NCBI GenBank assembly: GCA_035546295.1
Contig: DATKBT010000099.1
Coordinates: 10,182 to 74,181, forward strand
Direction of reading: 5' to 3'
DNA from: DATKBT01 sp035546295
GTDB lineage: Bacteria > Acidobacteriota > Thermoanaerobaculia > Multivoradales > Multivoraceae
DNA length: 64,000 nt
The notes below the pieces were generated by a model that saw only the letters and a list, made by a program, of their open reading frames with translations, searched no databases and was not told where the DNA came from. Position numbers and translations under genes: made by a program. How positions within the stretch are numbered: position 1 is the first letter of the stretch; every line of letters starts with the position of its first letter. This document shows, piece by piece, positions 32,698 through 38,719 of this stretch.

Positions 32698-33495
32698 TCA
32701 CCGTGCCCCGGCTCGACGCACGTAGATGTCGCCGTTCCAGGTCTTGAACCGGGTCTCCTCGCCGCCGCCCCCGACTGTGGCGTGGATCTCGCGCTCGACG
32801 CGGTACTTGACCCGGCCGGCGTCGCGCTCGACCTGGGTGCTCGTCGGCAGGATCTCGAGCTCGAAGTCGCTGTAGATCTCGCCCTGCATCGAGCTGATCT
32901 TGAGATCGGACGAGAAGCCCGCCGGGAAGGTGACGTCGATGTCGCCGTTGAAGGTGATGAACGAGAGCGGCTTGCGCTCGCCGAGACCGGTGAGCTCCAC
33001 CTCGATGTCTCCGTTGGTCGAGCTCGCGACGACCGAGCCGGCGATCCCGGTCGCTTCGATGTCGCCGTTGACGCAGCTCAGCTCGAGGTCTCCCTCGACG
33101 TCGCGCACGACCATGGTCTCTCCCGAGATCGAGTGGAGCGTCATCGAAGTGCGGCGGGGAACCTCGATTCGGACCATCAGCTCCTCGCCCCAGCCCCCCT
33201 GGACCTCGACGGTGTTGCCCTCGGCCTCGGCAGTGAGACCGAAGCTGCGGTTGGGGATGCGGTACATGCCGTCGACCTTCTCGGGCTCGCCGCCGCGCTC
33301 GAGCTCGTCCTCCTCGCCGAACACCACGACGACCTCGTCGGTGTCGACGCCGCGGACTTCGATCGAGCCGTTGGGCAGGGAGACCTCGAGGCGAACCGGC
33401 TCGCCGGGGTTCGCGATCGTGAGCGCCATCCGCTCGGCCGCGAGCGGCGCGGCGGTGGCCAGGACGAACAGACTGAGGGAGAGAAAGCGCATCAT
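32698..33495 (-). CDS. DUF4097-like beta-repeat envelope protein 1
   Basis: This 265-residue exported protein has a signal peptide (about 1-20, ending APLAAE). It is followed by a right-handed beta-helix-like series of short repeats with a recurrent xxNGDIxV/I pattern (SCVNGDIEATG, SSTNGDIEVEL, TFNGDIDVTF, KTWNGDIYV). This is the DUF4097/DUF4098 pattern. A GGAG ribosome-binding site precedes the ATG. It is the last gene of the sigma-factor operon. No biochemical role is established for the family. Confidence 0.82.
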   Translation of the reverse strand: MMRFLSLSLFVLATAAPLAAERMALTIANPGEPVRLEVSLPNGSIEVRGVDTDEVVVVFGEEDELERGGEPEKVDGMYRIPNRSFGLTAEAEGNTVEVQGGWGEELMVRIEVPRRTSMTLHSISGETMVVRDVEGDLELSCVNGDIEATGIAGSVVASSTNGDIEVELTGLGERKPLSFITFNGDIDVTFPAGFSSDLKISSMQGEIYSDFELEILPTSTQVERDAGRVKYRVEREIHATVGGGGEETRFKTWNGDIYVRRAGAR

Positions 33496-33602
33496 CTCTG
33501 AGTTCTCCTTCTTCGAGGAGTCGGTTTCCAGGAGTCAGTTTCGAGGAGTCGGTACTGGAATCGAACGGGGAGTCGGGCGTCAGCGGGCGGGTCCGCTGCG
33601 GG

Positions 33603-34493
33603 TCAGTCCGTCGCGGTCAGGATCACGTCGCCGTTGAGGGTCTCGAGGCGCAGCGTCGGTCCGCCCGCGCCGATGCGCCAGGTCGACCAGCGGTCGAGCC
33701 GGTAGCGGGTGCCATCGTGGCGGTCCTCGACCCGAACCTGCGGCGGCACCGCGGTGAGGTCCCAGCCGCCGCGCTCGCGCGCCGCGACCCGCATCTCGCC
33801 GTTCATGCTCTTGAACTGGACGTCTGCCGCGAGGTCGGGCGGAAAGGCGAGCTCGATGTCGCCATTGATCGTGTGCGCCTCGATCTCGTCGCGCGGAGCG
33901 ACGAGGAAACTCGCCACGATGCCGCCGTTGACCGTCTCGAGGGTGCCGGCGCCGGCGCTCTCGAGCAGGCGCACGCCGCCGTTGACATTGCGCAGGTGGA
34001 AGCTCCCCTCGACGCCGGCGACGTCGATCTCGCCGTCGGTGACCGTGCGCAGGTCGATGTCGAGCCGGCGGGGCACGCGCAGGACGAAGTCGTAGACGAC
34101 GCGGTAGCCGGGATCGCGCCGGTCCGACCAGCGCTCGCGGTCCCGCGAGTCGCGGAAGGGGCCGTCGACGAACAGGTCGACGACGCCGTCCCGGCCGCTG
34201 GTCTCGAGCCGCACCTCCTCGCGCGCCCGCTCGGCGGCGCGCTCGGTGCGCGCGATGATCGTCTCGGTGACCGACATCTCGACGGTGTCGCGGTCGTGTG
34301 CGCGGACCTCGATCGAGCCGTGGACGTTGTCCACCACCAGCGCCTCGAAGGGACCGTCGCTGGGGGCGAAGCTCTCCTCGAAGGTGCGCGAGGAGCGCGT
34401 CTCGGCGGCAGCGGCGCCGGGGTCGGCCGCCAGCAGGGTCGCGGCCGCGGCCAGCGCGACGGCGCCCGGAATCGAGGAGATCGATCGAGTCAT
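33603..34493 (-). CDS. DUF4097-like beta-repeat envelope protein 2
   Basis: This 296-residue exported protein has a signal peptide (about 1-30), the same repeated motif family (VNGGVRLLESAG, VNGGIVASFLV, INGDIELAF, MNGEMRVAA, LNGDVILTA) and an upstream charged segment rich in Arg/Glu. The ATG overlaps the HEAT-protein stop by one base (TGATG), so they are co-translated. It is a paralogue of the next gene, with a longer N-terminal half. Both are probably members of the regulon or effectors of the upstream sigma factor. Confidence 0.82.
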   Translation of the reverse strand: MTRSISSIPGAVALAAAATLLAADPGAAAAETRSSRTFEESFAPSDGPFEALVVDNVHGSIEVRAHDRDTVEMSVTETIIARTERAAERAREEVRLETSGRDGVVDLFVDGPFRDSRDRERWSDRRDPGYRVVYDFVLRVPRRLDIDLRTVTDGEIDVAGVEGSFHLRNVNGGVRLLESAGAGTLETVNGGIVASFLVAPRDEIEAHTINGDIELAFPPDLAADVQFKSMNGEMRVAARERGGWDLTAVPPQVRVEDRHDGTRYRLDRWSTWRIGAGGPTLRLETLNGDVILTATD

Positions 34494-35359
34494 CACAGAG
34501 TTCCTCCGAAGGAGGCGGCGACCAGCTCGTAGACGCGAGCCTTCACCGCCGGGTCGATCTCGGGATCCGCGAGCAGCTCGCGCAGCGCGCGCTCGCCGTC
34601 GGCGCCGCCGCGCTCGGCGAGCACGTCGGCGACCGCCACCTGCAGCACCGGGGAGTGCTGGCGGCCGAGCGAGGCGGCCAGACCCTGGCGCACGGAAGCC
34701 TGGTCGGCGACCCGCGCCAGCGCCTCGACCGCCGCGAGACGGACGTTCTCGCTCTGGTCGGCGGTGGCGATGCGCAGCAGCTCGTCGACGATGCGCTGGG
34801 AGCTCTGGCGGGGGTCGGCCAGGGCCTGGGCGGAGAGCGAGACGCCACGCAGCCGATCGGCGGCGCTCGCGTCGTCGAGCAGCCCGAGCGCGGCGCGCGT
34901 GTTCATCGTGCGCAGCTCGCCGGTCAGCTCGGCCCGCAACGCTCCGATCTCGGCGTCCTGGCGGTCGATGGCGAGCCCGACGACGACGCCGAGCAGCAGC
35001 GTGGCGACCGCGGTGGCGAGCTGGACCAGCGGGCTCTTGGGCCAGACCCCGGCGAGCCACCGCTCGACGCGGTGCAGCGGCGAGGGCCGCTGCGCCTCGG
35101 CCTGCCAAGCGGCGAGCGAGCGGTAGAAGCGAGCGCGCAGGCGGTCGGCGGGCACCGGGTTCTCGCGCTTCGTCTCCTCGTCGAGGCGCCGCCAGATGGC
35201 GTGGAGGGCGGCTTCGTCGCCGAGCCCGGAGCGTTCCGGATCGATCTCCGCGGCCCGCAATTGCTGGGCCTCCAGCTCCTGAGCCTCGAGCGCGAGGCGC
35301 GCGAGGATGCGCTCGGAGTCCAGCCGGTCGTCGTCGGGGGGCAGGGCGGTCGTGCTCAT
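34493..35359 (-). CDS. HEAT-repeat membrane protein, candidate anti-sigma factor
   Basis: This 288-residue protein has a charged cytoplasmic N terminus (about 1-105), one TM helix (about 112-131, LVQLATAVATLLLGVVVGLA) and an extracytoplasmic array of HEAT-like helices (LRIATADQSENVRLAAVEAL, then VRQGLAASLGRQHSPVLQVA). It overlaps the sigma gene by four bases. Position and topology match a membrane anti-sigma factor, but no zinc-finger HxxxCxxC motif is visible, so this role is inferred. Confidence 0.75.
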   Translation of the reverse strand: MSTTALPPDDDRLDSERILARLALEAQELEAQQLRAAEIDPERSGLGDEAALHAIWRRLDEETKRENPVPADRLRARFYRSLAAWQAEAQRPSPLHRVERWLAGVWPKSPLVQLATAVATLLLGVVVGLAIDRQDAEIGALRAELTGELRTMNTRAALGLLDDASAADRLRGVSLSAQALADPRQSSQRIVDELLRIATADQSENVRLAAVEALARVADQASVRQGLAASLGRQHSPVLQVAVADVLAERGGADGERALRELLADPEIDPAVKARVYELVAASFGGTL

Positions 35360-36018
35360 GGCGTTGGGCCTTCCGCGGCGGCGCCGCGCAGGTCGGGTCC
35401 GGCGCCGGCGAGGTCGCCGGCCTCGGCGGCGGCCAGCAGGCGCAGGTAGGTGGAGCGGAGCTCGCCGATCGCGCGGTGGACGCGGACCTTGACCGCTCCC
35501 ACCGAGCAGTCGAGCAGCTCGGCGATCTCCTTGTAGCGACGGGCTTCGAAGCGACTGAGGACCAGAACCTCCCGCTTGTCGAATGGCAGCTCGAGCAGCG
35601 CCTGGCGCAGCAGCGAGATCGCCTCGGTCTCCTCGAGCCGCGCCAGCGCGTCGGTGCGCTCGTCGGCGCGGTTCTCCTCGCGCTCGCCGAGCGGCTGATC
35701 GGCGCCCGTCTTGCGGAAGTGGTCGGCACAGGCGTTGCGGGCCATGCGGTACATCCAGGGAAGGAACAGGCTGTCGCCGCGGAAGGTGTGGCGGTAGCGG
35801 AGCATCCGATGGAAGACCTCCTGGACGAGGTCCTCGGCGAGGGCCGGCGTGCCCGTCATGCGCAGGCAGAACTGATACAGCCGAGAGTGGTGCCGCTCGA
35901 ACAACGGCCCGAGCTCTCCGACCTCGCCGTCCTTGACCATCGTCATCAGCTCCTCGTCGCTCGGGGACATCGCGGTGGGGTCGCCGGAGGCGCTGGGTCT
36001 CGGGGGCCGGTGGGTCAT
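35356..36018 (-). CDS. ECF-type RNA polymerase sigma factor
   Basis: This 220-residue sigma factor shows region 2 (LFERHHSRLYQFCLRMTGTP, then AEDLVQEVFHRMLRYRHTF and LPWMYRMARNACADHFRK) and region 4 (LPFDKREVLVLSRFEARRYK, then EIAELLDCSVGAVKVRVHRA). It heads a four-gene operon with a HEAT membrane protein and two DUF4097 proteins. The ATG at 36018 is used; an in-frame ATG at 35970 (MSPSDEEL) is an equally good start and neither has a clear ribosome-binding site. Two interleaved inverted repeats lie in its leader. Confidence 0.9.
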   Translation of the reverse strand: MTHRPPRPSASGDPTAMSPSDEELMTMVKDGEVGELGPLFERHHSRLYQFCLRMTGTPALAEDLVQEVFHRMLRYRHTFRGDSLFLPWMYRMARNACADHFRKTGADQPLGEREENRADERTDALARLEETEAISLLRQALLELPFDKREVLVLSRFEARRYKEIAELLDCSVGAVKVRVHRAIGELRSTYLRLLAAAEAGDLAGAGPDLRGAAAEGPTP

Positions 36019-36039
36019 GCCGAAAGGTTCGCGGTCGCC

Positions 36040-36094
36040 GGTTGCAGGGGATTCCGCGCCTCCAGCGCCTCCTGCAACCTCAACGACTGGAGGC
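36040..36094 (-). promoter_or_regulatory. Interleaved inverted repeats (H-type pseudoknot geometry) in the sigma leader
   Basis: Stem 1 pairs 36040-36048 (GGTTGCAGG) with 36071-36079. Stem 2 pairs 36058-36065 (GCCTCCAG) with 36087-36094. Both are perfect, nine and eight pairs. The arms alternate 1-2-1-2, the order of an H-type pseudoknot or of two mutually exclusive hairpins. The block sits 22-76 bases before the sigma start codon, where it could control translation or transcript elongation. Confidence 0.4.
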
Positions 36095-36337
36095 CGCGGG
36101 GAAGGTTACAGAGTCGGCGGGTGAGCGGCGCCGATGGCGCCCGCCGAGGTGTGCTTCGTCGAGGAAGGAGCTCCAACCATGCGGCGCGAGCAGGCTCAGG
36201 CCGCACCGGTGGTGCTCGTCGACGAGCGAGAAATGCCGAAGCCCCAGGGGCTGGAGGAGCGAGGCACTCGTGAACCTCGGCTTCGCGCTTGCGCGCTGGG
36301 TCAGAGTGGCTGCGACGCAGCAATGCGGGGCGCGGAG
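36095..36337. other. Intergenic stretch with a degenerate copy of the hairpin element
   Basis: There is no supportable gene; short ORFs on both strands lack family signals. On the minus strand 36167-36206 matches the second hairpin of the 36338-36435 element (GTGCGGCCTGAGCCTGCTC versus GTGCAGCCTGAGCCTGCTC) and still pairs, so it looks like an eroded partial copy. Confidence 0.5.
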
Positions 36338-36435
36338 ATCCCCCACCGTGCAGCCTGAGCAGGCTCAGGCTGCACTGGGGATACGCGTCGAACCCACCGC
36401 CGAGCTACGCTCTTCGGCGGTGGCTTCTTGGCTAC
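36338..36435 (-). repeat. Two-hairpin dispersed element, copy A
   Basis: Read on the minus strand, the element begins GTAGCCAAGAA and includes the TAG stop of the DUF4412 gene. It then forms hairpin 1 (CCACCGCC/GGCGGTGG with a GAGC-GTA-GCTC tip), the spacer TTCGACGCGTATCCCCA and hairpin 2 (GTGCAGCCTGAGC/GCTCAGGCTGCAC, a perfect 13 pairs). It closes with GGGGAT, which can pair with the spacer ATCCCC. The same architecture and linkers occur at 62916-63010. It may act as a terminator or a mobile palindromic repeat. Confidence 0.8.
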
Positions 36436-37151
36436 TCGAAGGGGGACTTCTTCTTCTTGAAGCCTGCCGGGATCTCGAAGGTGCTGTCGGGAATCGGCCC
36501 GACCCGGACCTCGGTCGCGCGGGTCTCGGTGCTGATCGTCCGGCCCATCATGGTCATCGTGAAGCTGGAGACCAGCGGCAGGCCCTCGATCTTGGAGAGC
36601 TCGTCGAACAGCTTGCCGATCCGGCCCGCCATCGGCCCCATGTTGGCGAACATGAGCCGGCGGGCGGCGTTGACGTCCATCGGGACCTCGAGCTCGCTCG
36701 CGGCGCAGATCTCGAACACGTAGGCGTCACCCATCGAGACGCGGTAGTCGTCGCAGGAGTATCCGGCGACCTCCTGGCTGGTGCCGAGCTCGGTCACCTC
36801 GACCTCCGAGGCCTCGCCGAAGATCCGGTCGACCATCGGCATGTCCTGGAGGAGCTGGCTGAGCTCGGCGAACTGCTCCTCGAGCTCGGCGGGAGTGGTC
36901 ACCCAGTAGTTCTTCTTCTTGGTGTCGAGGAAGGCGATCTCACCGCTCTGGTAGTCGACGATCGTCTCCGTGTCCCCCTCGACCGTGCGCAGCTTGTCCT
37001 CCCCCATGTACGTGGTCGAGGTCGAGGCCTTGACCGCCGAGGACTCGAGCGTCGAGACCACCGTGATCTCCTCGGCTGCCACCGACCCGACGGCGAGCAG
37101 GGCTGCAATCAGCCAGAGGGTGGGCGTGCGGGCGCGGTGTGAGCTCATCAT
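36432..37151 (-). CDS. Exported DUF4412-like protein
   Basis: This 239-residue protein has a signal peptide (about 1-26, ending VAAE) and a beta-rich body: MGEDKLRTVEGDTETIVDYQ, FLDTKKKNYWV and GYSCDDYRVSMGDAYVFEIC with two cysteines that could pair. It ends in FEIPAGFKKKKSPFE, the terminal pattern of DUF4412/LolA-like lipoprotein-fold proteins. The start at 37151 has GGAGGGAG upstream and overlaps the DUF434 stop (ATGA). The function is unknown; the fold suggests lipid or hydrophobic ligand binding at the envelope. The stop codon is part of the hairpin element. Confidence 0.78.
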   Translation of the reverse strand: MMSSHRARTPTLWLIAALLAVGSVAAEEITVVSTLESSAVKASTSTTYMGEDKLRTVEGDTETIVDYQSGEIAFLDTKKKNYWVTTPAELEEQFAELSQLLQDMPMVDRIFGEASEVEVTELGTSQEVAGYSCDDYRVSMGDAYVFEICAASELEVPMDVNAARRLMFANMGPMAGRIGKLFDELSKIEGLPLVSSFTMTMMGRTISTETRATEVRVGPIPDSTFEIPAGFKKKKSPFE

Positions 37152-37990
37152 GGGTTCTCCCTCCGGGTGTCTTGCGTGCGTCGGGGAAAAGAGTCTACCA
37201 GCCCGCTTTTGGCGCCGAAACGCACCACCCAAGCCTCCGGAATCGCGGATTCCACCACCCAGCGCGCGAGGTTGACCCAGCCACCGCAGCGGTCCAGGAT
37301 GCCGCTGTCCGCGGTGGCGACGAGCTCTTCGCTGTCCCGCAGCAGCGGGTCCGGATTGGCCACCAGCTCGACGCGCCACGGCCAGCCCTGCTCGGTGGCG
37401 GTGGTCTCGAGCAGCCGGGCGAGCCGTCCGCTGTTGGAGATCGGGCGATCGAACAGCCACAGCACCGAGCTGACGCCGGATCCGGCGAGCAGCTCGCCGA
37501 CGTGCCGGAGGGCCGGGGCGGTCGACGCCACCCGCTTGTAGTGGCGGCTCATCGCGGCGACGTCGCGGAAGGTGCCGTCGCGCGCCTCGAGGACGAGCCC
37601 TCCGGAGATCGCCGCCTCGATCGTCAGCAGCACGTTGTAGCCGTCGATCTGCAGCTCGCGGCCGCCCAGCGCTTCGGGCTCGCGCAGCCTCGCGCGCCGC
37701 TCGGCGACGGCCTGATCCGAGGCCGCGCAACGCTGGACCGCCTTGCGCTGGCGGTCGACCAGAGCGTGGCGGTTGCCGACCAGCGTCAGCGCCGCTTTGG
37801 CGGGATAGCCGCGGGTGAGCAGCCAGCTCAGCTCCTCGACGGCGCGACGGAGCTTGGGCACCTCGTCCTCGGCGAAGCAGCGTTCGTCCTTCGGGTGAGG
37901 ACCGCGGTTCGACCGGGAGTCTGGCACCAGGGACTTGTACAGCCTACGCGGTGAGAGAGCGCCGCCGGCGGATGAACTCGAGGCAGGCAT
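37148..37990 (-). CDS. DUF434/DUF5616 domain protein
   Basis: This 280-residue cytosolic protein begins its conserved part at NRGPHPKDERCFAEDEVPKL with AVEELSWLLTRGYPAKAALTL, a DUF434 signature. It continues with LQIDGYNVLLTIEAAISGG and VLWLFDRPISNSGRLA, a PIN-like nuclease-type pattern with Asp residues. The ATG at 37990 overlaps the upstream gene by 47 bases; a GTG at 37927 just before the conserved region would remove the overlap. The stop overlaps the DUF4412 start. The function is not established. Confidence 0.82.
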   Translation of the reverse strand: MPASSSSAGGALSPRRLYKSLVPDSRSNRGPHPKDERCFAEDEVPKLRRAVEELSWLLTRGYPAKAALTLVGNRHALVDRQRKAVQRCAASDQAVAERRARLREPEALGGRELQIDGYNVLLTIEAAISGGLVLEARDGTFRDVAAMSRHYKRVASTAPALRHVGELLAGSGVSSVLWLFDRPISNSGRLARLLETTATEQGWPWRVELVANPDPLLRDSEELVATADSGILDRCGGWVNLARWVVESAIPEAWVVRFGAKSGLVDSFPRRTQDTRRENP

Positions 37991-38528
37991 CGCAGAACGA
38001 GAAGCCGCGCTGGTCGATCACGGCGCGAACGTAACCCACCTCGCCGAACCCGTTGTACTGCCCCTTGCTCATCGGGCAGCAGCCGTCGTCGCGCGCGATC
38101 ACGAGCTCGTAGTGGTGCACCAGGCCGAAGTTGTGACCGAGCTCGTGGAGGGCCACCTTGCACAGCCTCTGCTGCAGCAGCTCCGCCGACCCCGGCCCGA
38201 GCCGCCGCGGAGAGACCACCGCGACGTCGTTGCGGTGGTCCTTGCCGCCGAACATCGAGCAGGTCGCGTCCTCGTCGTGCGAGCTGCACAGATCGGCTTC
38301 GGTCACGCCCAGGATGTGCCCGCCGATCTCCTGCTCGAGCGCTTGGGTGAGCAGGGCGGCCTCGATGCGATCGAACGAGGGCGCGTCGTAGTCGACGACG
38401 TCGACCGAGTCGATACCGCCAGCGAAGGCGGCGAGGATCGAATCGGCCATCCACTCGAAGGGCGGGTCGGTCTCGAGCTGACCCACCCGGACCATGCGAA
38501 GCGAAGAGAGAGCATTGGAGTGGAGCAT
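37944..38528 (-). CDS. Archaemetzincin-like zinc metalloprotease
   Basis: This 194-residue protein has the metzincin zinc motif HELGHNFGLVHH (His128, Glu129, His132, His138), then CCPM (Cys150, Cys151, Met153) and a downstream FCDAC (Cys179, Cys182). Archaemetzincins have HExxHxxGxxH, a following CxM and a distant CxxC that binds a second zinc, so the match is good. The start at 38528 (MLHSN) is chosen because the conserved IxVG-type strand follows. No signal peptide is seen. Upstream lies a 15-base tandem repeat. Confidence 0.87.
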   Translation of the reverse strand: MLHSNALSSLRMVRVGQLETDPPFEWMADSILAAFAGGIDSVDVVDYDAPSFDRIEAALLTQALEQEIGGHILGVTEADLCSSHDEDATCSMFGGKDHRNDVAVVSPRRLGPGSAELLQQRLCKVALHELGHNFGLVHHYELVIARDDGCCPMSKGQYNGFGEVGYVRAVIDQRGFSFCDACLEFIRRRRSLTA

Positions 38529-38595
38529 GAGGGATCTTGCCCCGCACCCGGCGGTTCGGGCAAAGCAGCAATCTCTGCGACTGAGTGCCAGATGT

Positions 38596-38666
38596 CGATG
38601 CACCCAGAATCGATGCACCCAGAATCGATGCACCCAGAGATCGGTGCACCCAGAGATCGGTTCACC
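38596..38666. repeat. 15-16-base tandem repeat upstream of the protease gene
   Basis: About 4.7 copies occur. The first three are CGATGCACCCAGAAT-type 15-mers, then two 16-mer variants follow with TCGGTGCACC/TCGGTTCACC. It lies between the ADOP terminator and the archaemetzincin-like gene, in its leader on the minus strand. Confidence 0.9.
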
Positions 38667-38687
38667 GAGCCCGGAGCGCCCGGGCTC
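38667..38687 (-). terminator. Hairpin after ADOP permease 2
   Basis: GAGCCCGG/CCGGGCTC form a perfect eight-pair stem with a five-base loop, 32 bases beyond the permease stop on the minus strand. There is no U tract. Confidence 0.5.
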
Positions 38688-38719
38688 CTATTCGGCCGTA
38701 ACACCGCGAAGGGCTGCTC

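Noticed and set aside
36134..36358. Small ORFs on both strands in the sigma/DUF4412 intergenic region
   Set aside because: No family match or good ribosome-binding site, and the region holds an eroded copy of the hairpin element, so coding is unlikely.
38596..38666. CRISPR array
   Set aside because: The repeats are contiguous 15-16-mers without spacers and no cas genes are present.
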